A stretch of 64,000 bases of DNA, from the NCBI GenBank assembly GCA_024663395.1, contig JANFAH010000026.1:682001-746000 (forward strand), in the 5' to 3' direction. Below, piece by piece: positions 30,226-42,433 of the stretch. A program made the position numbers and the translations under genes. The notes beneath the pieces were generated by a model, which was not told the origin of the DNA, ran no database searches, and saw nothing but the letters and a program-made list of their open reading frames with translations. Numbering within the stretch: position 1 is the stretch's first letter; each line of letters begins with the position of its first letter. Source of the DNA: Pisolithus tinctorius. Its lineage: Eukaryota > Basidiomycota > Agaricomycetes > Boletales > Pisolithaceae.

Positions 30226-33200
30226 TTCCCTTCCAGAGGTTTGTCATCTGGTCAAAATCCCCTTGGGCTGACACCCCCTGCTGACTTCATGTCATGCTTT
30301 CCACCACCTGTTGACTTCAAGTCCCAGGCGTACCACTGTTGGCTTTGCATCGTGGTTTCCAGAACAATCTGAGATGGCTGTTTGCCGTCCAAAGCCTCGG
30401 AAGCATCGCAATGCTTTGCTTTCTATGAGTAATTCTAATATTGTGAGTTTTCCCTGTCTTCAAGCCTCATGTTGTGCTCATCATTTCTCTACAGGCCTCC
30501 TCCACTTCATCTGTCCAAGCTGGTCTGGTGCCCAGTGTACTCACTGACCATCCTTCATCTTTGTCTGGTAATGAGCCATCGCTTTGTACTTCTGGCCCTT
30601 TGGTGTGTGCAATTTCATTATGGTATTCTTCATATCATCTTAGCTCCCGTACAGGTCCTATTGATGTCGTCTGCCTCAACCAACTGGCTGCCCAATGTAG
30701 CCACTCCATCATCAAACAACCAAGTGTCACTTGGTATACCTGCCCCTTCAGTATGTTCTGATCCTATGTCTAAGAGGTTATACGTGTTTACTTTTAGGTA
30801 GAATATGACACAGTCATTGTTTGTCCCTCCTCCCCTAGCTCGTCAATGCCACCCTTTTGGTACGAAAGTACTGTACCTCCCTGCACCTCCACCTGTCTTT
30901 GTACTTCCAGGCTGCCAATGCCATGCTCAAGATACTGCTGCAATGCCACATCGCCCTCAGCACCAACCTGTTGATGTCTTCAATGCTGTGAATGAGCTCA
31001 AACTCAGTGAGGTTGGCTTGCCTTCATGTCCGAGTGGTTCACAGAAGCACAAGAACCAATGGTGATGGTGGTCACAAGATATCATTCCAGCACTTCTCAA
31101 GCCCTACATGTGCTATCTCGAGGCATCCCAATCCCTCCACATGGTGGTAGACCCCCCAGTCATCCATCGATGTTGCACTTGCACAGTGTATCAACTCACT
31201 GTTTGCTGTCTCTTCTTTGACCATATGTGACCCTTTTGTTGTTTGCTCTTATGATGCTTATGTATACCCAGGTTTGGAGGACGTTGGGATAAGCTACTGT
31301 GCATGCACCCCAGCTCCTATATGCCTCATGGGCCATGGGTTATTTGCATCATCTCCTGTGGTACCTACTCTGGCAGTTGACCTTCGTGTACTGGAGTTTG
31401 TAAAGAAGCTCTTTGTCTGGCTAACCCCAAACACAACTGCATGGTGTGAAGCACTTGAAAGCTTCCTGGATGGTCGAGGGTATAGACTGCCGTTCAAGGT
31501 ATGTACTTTTCCAAACACCATCACTGGATCTCTGCCTTTGTCTTCACATCCACCCTGTATGCTACTTCTTGTATTGGTATATCATCATGGTTTGAATGTA
31601 CATGTACCCACACAAATATCTCTGGTGTAATGATGGGTGCTTATTCAAATAATCAGGACAATCTCCAGCGGCGTTTCAGTAATGCTTATCATTGGTATAC
31701 TGTATTGACAATATATGTGGAGGACCATATTTCTGCTATGGTCCAGTCCTTTCACCCAAACTCCATGCCACAGCACGATAGCCCCTGGCCAAGTGACTAC
31801 CTATGTGCTCGCTGTCCTCTTTGCTTTGGGGGAGGTGACTTACAGAGCTGTAACCCTCCTCAGGATGAGTGAGTCAATGACAAGCTGGGGTAAGCATTGA
31901 CTCTTCTTCAAATATAATTCCAGTGCTCATTTTACCCTTAGTATCATCAGAGATTATTTGTCCTTGACAATCAAATTCGACACTTGGACAAGAAGTCTTT
32001 TGATGCATTTGGCCAGTGGCTGAGCAGGAAATGGTCCCTCTGCAAAAGTAGGAAATTGGTGGCTTTGGAGGCTCTTCATGCTCTGCATGTTGACATGCAG
32101 ACTCTACAGCATGAGTGGGCTGCACAAGTACATGCACAAACTCAACTTCTACCTCGTTAGTCTGTTCCCTTTGTGTGTGTGTGATCATATGACTCACCAA
32201 CCTGTAGGTCAGTCAAAGAACAAGGGTTCTGAACAGTTGGCACATGTTCTTGCCCTGGAGAAAACAGTTGAGGACTATCAGTGCCATGTGGATCAGTTAG
32301 AGAAGGATCTTGTTGATGATCATGTCAATGACATTGTTGACTACAATCTACAACTTGCTGCAGCAAAAGGGTCACTGTCAAAGGCAGCCCAGGCCCTCAA
32401 GAAGAAAAAGGCTTCATTGGGACTTTCTGCCCAAACTGACCTTCATCTGCTGAGGAACAACAAGTGGCTCCAAACACAAACAAATGCACAAGCACTTAAG
32501 GTTTGGATAAGGGAACGACTTTGTCAGCGCAAGTTTGAGTTCCAGTGACTACAATGGTCATATGGGACCTCTTCCAGTAGTGAGCAATTTTTTATTTCTG
32601 GCTGCTATGTTCAATAACATCATGTAGAAAACCATTTACAGTCACATGTGGAGTCATCCATAAAACAACGAGAGCCTACCATCCTGAAACTTGTCACCAC
32701 ATACAATAATCTCTGTGGTGAACTGCAGAGTATGATACGACTGTGTAAGGCACCACCTGGTGCTATCCCTCCCAATCCCATACCTTCTAAAGGTATCTTT
32801 CAGCTGGATGTTGATAGTGATATTTGGCAGGATGGTCTTGAGGAGCTTAGTGCTAGCACCCCACGTTGGCTTGCTGATGAGAGTGTGCACAAGGGAATCA
32901 GGCTGATGTTGGAAGTTGATTGCTGTAATGAAGAAGAAAGAAGGTTGTCAAGAGAGCGGGCTATCATGCAGGAATGGTTTTCCATGGAGTGGCTGAGTGT
33001 AAAGTCTGCTCTGGAAAATGTGGCAGGTGAGTGCAAATACTATGTTTATGTCCCATCTCATAGGGAGTTAGATGAATATTACAAGTATCACCTGCATGCC
33101 TACAGGGATTCCATTGTTGCAGTATATGTCAAATGGGAGGCCAAGGTTTGACATATGCCATATGCATGGGCTGCATCTAGGCCATGGGGACCTACAGCAG

Positions 33201-33493
33201 AAGACATCAGGGATTGCCTTGCTGCCACACATAATCTGGGTGGAACCCATGCTTCAGAGGATCTAACAGCACCAGTATTAGAAGAGAACAACTCTGATGA
33301 AGGGGATGTAATGTCAGAAGGAGATGATGAGCTGTTGATGGCCATTGAAGAGATGGAACTGGAAGAGGAATGTCCCACTGAGCAAGCAAATGAAGGGGAA
33401 TTTATAGAGGATGAGGATTGGTTGGAGGACATTGGAACTGGTTATTTCCCCTCATCACCATTGCAGGTGCCATCAAAAAGGTGTAGATACTAG
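30226..33493 (+). pseudogene. KDZ transposase with CxC-type cysteine cluster, central core missing
   Basis: N-terminal Ser/Pro-rich exons span about 30226-31070. Next comes a cysteine-cluster region: DIIPALLKPYMCYLEASQSL, CCTCTVYQLTVCC, YCACTPAPICLMGHGLF, PNTTAWCEALESFLDGRGY, then after an intron (31501 to about 31657) DNLQRRFSNAYHWYTVL and ARCPLCFGGG to 31872. The C-terminal part resumes at 31943 with HQRLFVLDNQIRHLDKKSFD. After an intron at 32153-32207 it continues to TVEDYQCHVDQLEKDL, KQREPTILKLVTTYNNLCGE and the acidic tail ending 33493. Compared with remembered CxC1/KDZ proteins, the ~250-300-residue middle that holds the catalytic region is absent, replaced by ~70 bases. Two TGA stops (32546, 33149) sit where CGA is expected. 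It should move the element, but this copy cannot. Confidence 0.78.
31873..31942 (+). other. Deletion scar of the transposase core
   Basis: About 70 bases join the CPLCFGG block to the RLFVLDNQ block. They contain splice-like GTAAGCATTG..CCCTTAG, so the remnant could still be spliced. Confidence 0.5.
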
Positions 33494-33513
33494 ATGCATA
33501 CCTAAGCTTCATC

Positions 33514-33519
33514 AATAAA
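33514..33519 (+). terminator. AATAAA polyadenylation signal of the KDZ gene
   Basis: AATAAA 21 bases after the stop codon of the transposase frame. Confidence 0.45.
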
Positions 33520-33689
33520 TAGTTTGTGCCCAGAGAAAAGATATGTATGAGTGATCTACATTCAATGTTACCCTAAGGAACTCTGTTTTATGGTGACCTG
33601 CAATGCCTTTGACCTCCTGCTGGGTCAAGCATTATGATTGATTAAACTAACAAGAGAATGCACATAGTGCATTGGAAAATGCTCAGCAT

Positions 33690-34215
33690 TGCTGGGAAAA
33701 TCCCCAGAGTGGGTGGGAGAATCCCCAGCATTGCCTGGAGAATCCCCAGGTCAGAACTTGGAGAATCCCCAGTATAGCTTGGAGAATCCTCAGAGTGGGT
33801 GGGAGAATGCCCAGAGCAGGTTGGAGAATCCCCAAGACAGAACTTGGATAATCCCCAGTATACCATGGAGACTCCCCAGAGTGGGTGGGAGAGTCCCCAG
33901 AGCAGGTTGAAGAATCCCACGCATTTCCTGGAGAATCCCCAGCAGTGCTTGGGGAATCCCCAGGTCATAGCTTGGAGAATCCCCAGAGTCAGTTGGAGAA
34001 TCCCCAGCATTGCCTGGAGAATCCCCAGAGTGGGTGGGAGAATCCCCAGCATTGCCTGGAGAATCCCCAGGACATATCCTGGAGAATCCCCAGAGTGGGT
34101 TGGAGAATCCCCAGCATTGCCTGGAGAATCCACAGAGTGGGTGGGAGAATCCCCAGCATTGCCTGGAGAATCCCCAGCAGTGCTTGGAGAATCCCCAGAG
34201 TGGGTGGGAAAATTC
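33690..34215. repeat. 21-bp minisatellite, right arm, about 24 units
   Basis: Reverse complement units GGAGAATCCCCAG plus tail; several units carry insertions (for example GTCAGAACTT). Roughly half the length of the left array, so the arms have changed copy number independently. Confidence 0.9.
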
Positions 34216-34611
34216 CAATGACACCTGGACAATCTTTGACTTGTATGCAATGGCCAGGACTGGAGATCACTGAAGGCTTGGGAAGCATGGTGAAAGTATA
34301 TGTCTGCTGTGCCTGGGCAATCACCATCACCAAGTATATTCTACTCCCTCCATCAGATGTCACCAGTCTTTCCTCAGTGGTCTATGGCCATACTTTTTCA
34401 CATATTCATATTGTATATAGTGCTCAAATCAGATTCCATGGAAATAGGTACTGGGCATGATACACACTCCTGTCAGCAACATGGAGACTCCAAATCATTT
34501 TGATTGATCCTTCATGCTGTGATGGTGGTCTATTTGAACTGGAGGTTCCCATGATCATCTTGGAATAGGTCTGTTTGGGCTGGATGCCCTGGGAACAGGT
34601 CCATTCAGGCT

Positions 34612-35290
34612 GGGGAAACTCCCAGGATGCACTGGGAACAGGTCTATTTAGGCTGGAGATTCCCCCAGGATGCCCAGGGAACAGGTCCATTTAGGCTGGG
34701 GAATCCCCCAGGATGCCCAGAGAACAGGTCCATTTAGGCTGGAGAATCCCCCAGGATGCCCAGGGAACAGGTCCATTTAGGCCGGGGAATCCCCCAGAAT
34801 ATCCAGGGAACAGGTCTATTTGGGCTGGGGAATCCCCCAGGATGCACTGGGAACAGGTCTATTTAGGCTGGAGATTCCCCCAGGATGCCCAGGGAACAGG
34901 TCCATTTAGGCTGGGGAATCCCCCAGGATGCCCAGAGAACAGGTCCATTTAGGCTGGGGAATCCCCCATGATGTCCAGGGAACAGGTCTATTTAGGCTGG
35001 AGATTCCCCCAGGATGCACTGGGAACAGGTCTATTTAGGCTGGAGATTCCCCCAGGATGCCCAGGGAACAGGTCCATTTAGGCTGGAGATTCCCCCAGGA
35101 TGCCCAGAGAACAGGTCCATTTAGGCTGGGGAATCCCCCAGGATGTCCAGGGAACAGGTCCATTTAGGCTGGAGAATCCCCCAGGATGCACTGGGAACAG
35201 GTCCATTTAGGCTGGGGAATCCCCCAGGATGCACTGGGAACAGGTCCATTTAGGCTGGAGAATCCCCCAGGATACCCAGGAAATAGGTCT
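34612..35290. repeat. 43-bp minisatellite, right arm, about 16 units
   Basis: Units of AATCCCCCAGGATGC plus CAGGGAACAGGTCCATTTAGG every 43 bases. Nine units in the left arm. Confidence 0.93.
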
Positions 35291-35402
35291 ATTAACTCAC
35301 TGGGGAAAGCCCCATTTGGACCCCAGGCACTCTGTTATAGATGTAATAATCCTGGAGAAAGTCCATGTCTGACACCTTGCTCTGGAGAATCTCCAGGGCC
35401 TG

Positions 35403-35937
35403 TGTCATAGTCATGCCTCGACCCCAGCCGGACTTGGCCTCGCACTCACTCAGTCTGGCCTCGGCCTCGCCTGTCCTGTGTCTCCAGTTGGTCTAGCATG
35501 GTAGACACTGCTTTGCAGTGTCTGTCATTTTGGTTGAATCCTGCCCAGTCGTGTCCCCAGTCCACTCTGTCCTGTCCTCCGTTGTCTTAGTCACATCTTA
35601 CTAATACTCGTCTTACCAATCACCTTAGCAATCTTTGCGAGACCAGCATTACCGGTCTCTGTACTATAGTTGTTTCTAGTATATAAGCTCGTAGATACTC
35701 GGCCTGTAGACCTCAGTCTGAAATCAACTAAGTCACCCCTGATAACCCTGTCTCGGCCTCAGACTCGGACTGGGACCCATGCAAGGGAATAGCGCTGTAC
35801 TCTCAGTCGCCAAGTCCAACCAGTCCAATCTTCTGTACTCTCGTCTCCCCTCTTGATCCCGACCCTTCAGCCTTGCGCCTGCTTCAGTCTCCAGTCCAGA
35901 CTCAACCTGGACATCCCATACTTGACAGTATTTCAGA
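35403..35937 (+). repeat. Gypsy-A2 5' LTR (535 bp)
   Basis: TGTCATAG..CTTGACA with the same TATATAAG box and AGACACTGC hairpin as Gypsy-A1. Confidence 0.9.
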
Positions 35938-35965
35938 CTCTCCACTTGTGTGGGTCTAATACACC

Positions 35966-37345
35966 ATGGCAACCAAGACTCAATTCCAACCTCCCCGTGG
36001 CCGCTCTGCCACCAATCCCGACTCTGCTTCAGCCAGTGGGGCTCACTGCGAAACAGCACTAGCTGCTTTGGGCACCACTAGGCGCTCCCCAGATCCCGTT
36101 AGTCCCTTCAGGGGCTTTTCAGCCTGTACTTCTAATACCCCTACCCCATGTTGTCCCACTGCTCCCATCCCCGAGGGTGACCCCGGTGATGATGGGCCAG
36201 GCGACGACGATGATAACCACCCAGAAGATGATGACCCTGGTAATGATCCCGATGATAATGGTCCCGGTGACGATGATCTGGAAGATGATCTGGACTTCCC
36301 AGATCTGGACACCAAGCCCACCATTATGGTCTTGGACAACCTCGCTTCGGCCATCAAGTTATTGGCTCGCAATGCCCACACCACCCCTGAGTCCTCAAGT
36401 AGGACCAAGTTATGTGAGCCCGACACCTTTGATGGCACCAACCCCAAGAAGCTTCGCGCATTCTTCATCCAGTGCGAACTTAACTTCCAAGACCATCCCC
36501 GGGCTTTTAGGACCGACCACACCAAGGTCATCTTCGCCCAATCATACCTCAAGGGTATGGCTCTTGAGTGGTTCAAGCCGGACTTGCTCAGGCTCGACAA
36601 CCCCGATGACTGGCCTCTCTGGATGGACTCCTGGAGGGAGTTCGTCTTAGAGTTGCAAACCACCTTCGGACCCCATGACCCGGTTGCTGATGCTGAAAGT
36701 CAACTCAACCACTTGCACATGAAAGATAGCCAGCGCATTAATAAATATGTAGTCGACTTTAATCGGCTTGCCTCGCAAGTCCGAGGCTACGGAGACGGTG
36801 CGCTGTGCCACCATTTCTATTCCGGCCTCCCAGACCAAATCAAGGATGAGGTCTGTTGAGTTGGCAAACCCCGGACACTTCACAAGCTCCACCACCTCGC
36901 CCAAGAAATAGATGCGCGCTATTGGGAGCGCAAGGAAGAGGTCCAACGGGCGAGTAAGCACCAGAGCTCCTCCAACAGCAATACCAACAAGTCCAGAGGC
37001 TCCAGCAATAACAGTCAGCCCAAGACCAGTCAGGAGAAAGCCAAGACTGGCAACAGCAACAACAACACCGGTTCTACCCCTAAGCGAGCTTCATTGAAGC
37101 TGGGCAACAATAGTAACAGCAATTCATCCAAGCCCGAGCCTAGCAAACTCAGCAAAGATGGAAAGCTTACCCCCGAGGAACACAAGCGTCGCCTAGACAG
37201 AAACCTCTGCATGTTCTGTGGAGGGTCCGGTCATTTTGCTGACAAATGCCCCAAGAAAGCCGGAAAGGCCAAAGCTCGCACTGTGGCCACCACCAAGGCC
37301 GCACCAGCCTCAGGCTCGGGTACTACCCCCAAGACAAAAACATAG
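35966..37345 (+). pseudogene. Gypsy-A2 gag
   Basis: Homologue of Gypsy-A1 Gag, with start MATKTQFQPPRGRS, an acidic Asp-rich stretch and the capsid core. It is interrupted by TGA at 36857-36859 (GTCTGTTGAGTT where Gypsy-A1 has GTCTGCCAGGTT). It then stays in frame through the linker to the intact zinc knuckle CMFCGGSGHFADKC and stop TAG 37343-37345. The slip site here reads A-AAA-ACA, one base from the Gypsy-A1 heptamer. Confidence 0.88.
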
Positions 37346-37383
37346 GTAGCAGCTCCCAGGACTCCGCACAATCTGGGAGCTGC
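37336..37383 (+). promoter_or_regulatory. Gypsy-A2 frameshift region, stem conserved
   Basis: GCAGCTCCCAG at 37349-37359 pairs perfectly with CTGGGAGCTGC at 37373-37383. The slip heptamer is altered (AAAAACA), which should weaken slippage. Confidence 0.65.
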
Positions 37384-38820
37384 GTTGACTCTGGTTGTGC
37401 AAACTTGGAGGCTCGTCTCAACACGTCTGCTCTTTCCAGCCCGAATTCTTTAACCCCATATTTCACATTAGAAAACCCAGAAATACCTCGGCTTCGTACT
37501 TTAGTGGACTCTGGTTCCACACATTGTTTCATAGATAACCAATTTGCTAATCAACATTCATTTACCCCTTACTCGGTCTCACCAATCTGACTCTGGCTTT
37601 TCAATGGAACGTCCACCTTTACCATAACCCAAGCAGTAGATGTCAACATCCGCTTCGCGTCTGGCGATGTCACCCCAGTAACCCTGTATCTAGCCCCATT
37701 GGATTCTGAGTGTAGAATAGTCCTTGGACATGACTGGCTCACCCGCTACAATCCATTGATTGATTGGGTATTGGGCAGTCTAACATTCTGGACTCCTGCA
37801 CAAGGAATGCCAACCCCGTCGACACCCTCTGTAAGTCTGGTTTCCACCAGCCTTCCTGACCCCGGTCCTAGTGACCAACCCGGCCTTGCGCCATCTGTAC
37901 TGGTCCCCAACTCCCCAGCTCGCACCCCTCTGAAAGCCCCTCTTGTTTCCCTCATCAATGCAGCCGCCTTTGTGCGCACCTGCAAACTTGAAGGGTCTGT
38001 CCAGTTCCAACTTCAGCTCCGTCCCTCGGACTCAGCTCAAGCCCGATCAGCCTCAGCTTCCCCTCCTCTGGCCTTACCCAACATACCGGAAGAGTACCAT
38101 GACTTCGCTGATGTATTCAGCAAGGCCAAGGCCTTGGCACTCCCACCACACCAGGAGTATGATCTGAAGATAGAGCTCGAAGAAGGAACAACCCCACCCC
38201 TCGGCACCATCTACTCGCTGTCCCCGGTTGAGCTCCAAGCTCTCCGGACTTTCATCGATGAAAACCTTACTACCGGATTCATTCAGCCTACTTCCTCCCC
38301 TTATGCTGCACCAGTCCTCTTTGTCAAAAAGAAGGATGGCTCCCTCCGGCTTTGTGTAGATTTCTGCGGCCTGAACAAAATCACTAAGAAGGACCGATAC
38401 CCACTACCACTCATCTCCAACCTCTTGGATTCACCAAGCCAAGCCAAGATCTATACTAAAATTGATCTACGGCATGCCTACCACCTCGTCCGGATTGCCC
38501 AAGGCGATGAATGGAAGACTGCCTTCTGGACTCAGTATGGATCCTATGAGTGGTTAGTGATGCCTTTCGGCCTCACCAATGCCCCGGCCGCTTTCCAATG
38601 CTTTGTCAACACTATCTTTGCGGATATGTTAGACGTCTGTGTGGTCATCTACCTAGATGATATCCTAATCTACTCTGGAGATAAAGAGTCACATAAGCAG
38701 CATGTCTGAGAGGTACTCCGCCGGCTTCAGCTTCACGGCCTTTATGCGAAGCCAGAGAAATGTGAATTTCACTCGGACTCGGTCGAATACCTCGGATTCC
38801 ACCTTTCCCCTGCTGGCCTC
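37342..38820 (+). pseudogene. Gypsy-A2 pol, protease and reverse transcriptase
   Basis: The pol frame is already open from 37246. Protease motifs TLVDSGSTHCFIDNQF and ECRIVLGHDWLTRYNP flank a TGA at 37588-37590, at the same codon as in Gypsy-A1. RT is open from 37699 to TGA 38707-38709, with YTKIDLRHAYHLVRIAQGDE, LVMPFGLTNAPAAFQCFVN and YLDD intact. The 38707 stop (CATGTCTGAGAGG) corresponds to CAA in Gypsy-A1; both derive simply from CGA. The frame resumes to 38820. Confidence 0.88.
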
Positions 38821-41061
38821 ATGATGTCCAAGGAAAAGGTCCAGACCATCTGTGACTGGCCTGAGCCTCGCAAGGTCAAGGACATTCAATCTTCCCTCAG
38901 CTTCGCCAATTTTTACCACCGTTTTATCTTTAACTACTTGGACATCATCGTACCACTGACTCGGCTTACCTGCAAGGGGGCTCCTTGGAACTTCTCTGAG
39001 GAGTGCCGCCGGTCTTTTAACAACCTCAAGGCTGCCTTTACTACCGTGCTGGTCTTAACTCATTTCATCCCCAGGGTTCCCATCACTGTCGAGACTGATG
39101 CATCGGATTACACCATCGCCGGCATCCTCTCTGTTACCTGCAGTGATGGCCAGATTCATCCAGTCACTTTCTACTCCCGAACCCTAACCGCCCCGGAGTT
39201 GAATTATGATACCCATGACAAGGAATTGCTTGCAATTTTTGAAGCATTCCAGACCTGGTGCCACTACCTTGAAGGTTTGGCCTCACCGGTCAACATTGTT
39301 ACCGACCACAAGAACCTCGAGTACTTCTCCACTTCTAAAGTACTCACCCGCCACCAAGCTCACTGGTCAGAATTCCTGTCTCAATTCAATATGATCATCA
39401 GATTCAGGCCCGGTAAGCTCGGAGCTAAGCCCGACGCCCTAACTAGACGATGGGACATCTACCCCAAAGAGGGGGATGGTGGCTATACCCGAGTGAACCC
39501 GCAAAATCTGAGACCGGTCTTCACCCAAGAGCAACTAGCGGTCTCCCTTCACGCAACCTACCTCGAATACCCAGTCTTACGAGCAGTCGCACTGATGGAT
39601 ATAGAGAAACTTCATAATGATATCCTGACCGCACTGCCGGATGACCTGGTCTCACAAATCCATCTCTCCGACATGTCTGATCCCTGGTGGTCAGTAGATG
39701 ACACTGGCTTCCTTTGTCTTGATGGAAGGATCTACGTGCTGGACTCAAATGATCTCCACCTTAGGGTCTTGCGGCTTAAGCATGACCACCCCCTGTCCGG
39801 CCACTTCGGCCAAAACCGAACCCTAGAACTCATTCGGCATGAATATACCTGGCCCGGCCTCAGGACATTTGTCAAAGACTATGTCTGGTCTTGCACAGCT
39901 TGTGCTCAGGCTAAGGTTCCCCACCATTGGCCTTACAGCCTTCTCAAGCAACTTCTGGTGCCAGAGAAGCCATGGAATTCTATCTCTATGGATTTCATCG
40001 AGCAACTCCCGGCCTCAACCGGCTTCATGGCCATCCTCATAGTAGTTGACCGGCTTTCCAAGCAGGCCATATTCATCCCAACCCACGACACTATTACAGT
40101 CCCAGAACTCGCCAAGTTATTCCTACTCCATGTCTTTTCGAAGCACGGAGTGCCGGCCCATGTAACCTCAGACCAAGGCTTGGAGTTCATCTCTCATTTC
40201 TTCCGGTCGCTCGGTAAGGCTTTAGACATGCGCTTACACTTCACCTCAGGCTACCACCCCAAAGGTGATGGCCAGACCGAAAGGACCAACCAGACCCTAG
40301 AACAATATCTCCGAGTGTACTGCAACTACCAGCAGGACAATTGGGCCGAGCTACTACCCCTGGCTGAGTTCACCTACAATAACGCCCCTAGTGCTACTAC
40401 CAGTGTTTCCCCTTTCTTCGCTAATAAGGGATACCATCCTAATATCTCAGTGTACCCGGAGCGTGATCTTACCTCCGCCTGGGCTCACGATTATGCAGTC
40501 GACCTAGACTCACTGCACCAGTTCCTACGTGAGGAGATGACCCTCGCACAACAGTGCTACCAAGGACCGGCCAATGCTAAATGCATGCCGGCTCTGGACT
40601 TCAAGGTCGGTGACCAGGTATATGTCAAAGCCAAATACTTCCGGTCTACCCGGCCTTCCAAGAAACTCTCAGAGAAGAATCTTGGACTGTATCCAGTCAT
40701 AGATCAGGCCAGTACCCACTCGTTCACACTGCGCCTGCCGGACTCAATGTGCGCAGTGCATCCAGTCTTTCATGTTTCCCAACTCGAGCTGGCTGTCCCT
40801 AACACCATCCTGAACTGGACTCAACCACCACCTCCACCAGTCGAAGTGGATGGTGACCTAGAGTTCGAGGTAGCAGAAATCCTTGACTCTAAAGTCGACC
40901 AGCGTCGCTGGTGTTGGCTTCAGTACTTAGTCCAGTGGGCCAGCTACGAGGGGACCGATGAAGAAACTACTTGGGTACTCGCTACAGAGCTTGACAATGC
41001 CTCTGAACTCATCCAAGAATTTCACTCCCACTACCCCGGTAAACCCAGCCTGTACCAATGA
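38821..41061 (+). pseudogene. Gypsy-A2 pol, RNase H, integrase and chromodomain
   Basis: 746 open residues in the pol frame. RNase H: VETDASDYTIAGILS and NYDTHDKELLAIFEAFQTW. Integrase: zinc region LKHDHPLSGHFGQNRTLELI..CTACAQAK; core SMDFIEQLP, HVTSDQGLEF, GQTERTNQTLEQYL. Chromodomain: FEVAEILDSKV..YLVQWASYEG..ETTWV. This is the better preserved integrase of the two copies. It is separated from upstream pol only by the stop at 38707. Confidence 0.9.
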
Positions 41062-41235
41062 GGACCGGTCTCAACTGGCCTCAGTTTCTTTTCTGTTTTC
41101 TATCGGTATCTAGTTTTCTCTGATCTCTTACTTACTTTGTCTTCTTTTCTTGTTTTGCTCTCACTTACTATACAAGACCGAAACCGGACATGTGACATTC
41201 GCAGGAGAAAGCAACAAAAATGCTACGCTACGAGT

Positions 41236-42313
41236 CTACTCAGCCTTGGCCATACTCTCATCCTCCCCCTCGGACTCCTCCTCTTCATCCTCGCTGTGGT
41301 TCTTCAACCACTCTGCTTCCTCGTGCAACTCGTCAGAGTCGAGCTCAGACGAGCCTGAGTCCAAAGGGGATACCGCCATCCTGAAGCCATAAGATTCGTC
41401 AAGTATCGACTCGAGCACATCGGCTATGTGGCCTGAGTTCTCAACCGCGGTCTTGTGGAGTTCAAAGAGGCTGGCCAAGTTGTTGGCAATCAGCCCCATG
41501 GCCTCGATCAGTCGCTCGAGCTTGTTCTCCAAGCCCGAGTACCTGGCCACACCGGCCTCCTTCATCCTGCTCCCACTGGCCTTGAGCTCATCGAGGTCCA
41601 AGACCTCGGTCGGTCTCACACTCGTCCTCACCCATTTCTGGTTGCTGGGCCTGGCCTCAGCGTTCTCCTCCTCGGCTTTCCGCTTCTTCCCCTTGTCAGT
41701 CCTCCTGGCCTTAGGACCGGCCTCGGCGTCTTTCCCATCCCCGGGCCAGCGGCACTTGCCTTTCGATAGGTTGCAGCGCACACAGGCCACATGCTTCTTG
41801 TTGCCGTCTACGATGAATTCACAGACAATGTTGGCCCGGGCACAGCGGGTACAGCTAAAAGGATTGTCAAGAGGATGCACACAAGGTTGGAGTAATCACT
41901 CACCTGGGGTCCATCACCACCTTCTTCACCTCACTGCCGGTCTCATTACCACCAGCCCCGGCCTCACTGCTCTTCCCAGCCCCGGCCTTACGCTTACATT
42001 CGGCCTCCTTCTCTTCCTCAGCCCTGCATCTCTCCTCCTCCTCGCGTGCCCTTTGCTCCTCAGCCTCCCATGCTATCCTCTCGGCTTTGGCCTGCTCCCT
42101 TGCCACCCTCTTGGCCTCAAGCCATGCCTGTTCTTCGCGCCGGGCTTGTTCAGCTGCCTTTCGTCTTTTCCTTTCCTTCGACTTCGCCTTCATCACTTCT
42201 TCCTCATTGTCGGTGTCATACCTGATGGCGTCATCTGGTACCTGGGTCCAGTCAACGACGACTCAGCTTTCGTCGTTGTTGCCAGTCGCGCTGATCGGCC
42301 TCGAATCGGACAT
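41236..42313 (-). pseudogene. Gypsy-A2 antisense gene: coiled coil, six-Cys cluster, acidic tail
   Basis: Exon 1 42313-41904 (410 nt) and exon 2 41854-41236 (619 nt) splice over a 49-nt intron (GTGAGT..TTTTAG) into exactly 343 codons including the stop. Order: MSDSRPISATGNN, coiled coil of KERKRRKAAEQARREEQA type (about residues 35-110), cysteine cluster CTRCARANIVC..CVRCNLSKGKC (about 138-170), basic DKGKKRK patch, helical SGLENKLERLIEAMGLIANN, and acidic tail ending GEDESMAKAE. A single TGA at codon 17 (CAG in Gypsy-A1) breaks it. The only other disrupted copy is in Gypsy-A1. Function unknown; the cluster resembles fungal Zn2Cys6 DNA-binding domains. Confidence 0.78.
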
Positions 42314-42433
42314 GATGAATAGGATGTGAAAGAAAGATGCAAAGGGCTTAGCGAGCCACAAGTATCGGTTTTTCAAACTCAGCCTACCACTCTCGCAGGG
42401 GTCTCATGGGTTCGACCCCTAAGAGGGGGATAC

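Larger units (their letters stand above)
33660..35402. repeat. KDZ element right terminal inverted repeat, inner part
   Basis: Reverse complement of the left arm: 21-bp array, unique spacer, 43-bp array. The outer ~115 bp follow at 42942-43056, beyond Gypsy-A2. Confidence 0.85.

Noticed and set aside
33642..34460. Open frames in the right-arm repeats (MENPQ-type and GESPA-type peptides)
   Set aside because: Same artefact as in the left arm, in reverse.
41426..42322. 298-codon plus-strand ORF in Gypsy-A2
   Set aside because: Shadow of the antisense gene, same reasoning.
42360..42433. Second tRNA gene next to the Gypsy-A 3' LTR (GGGTTCGACCCC)
   Set aside because: Only a B-box-like word; no cloverleaf or A box found.
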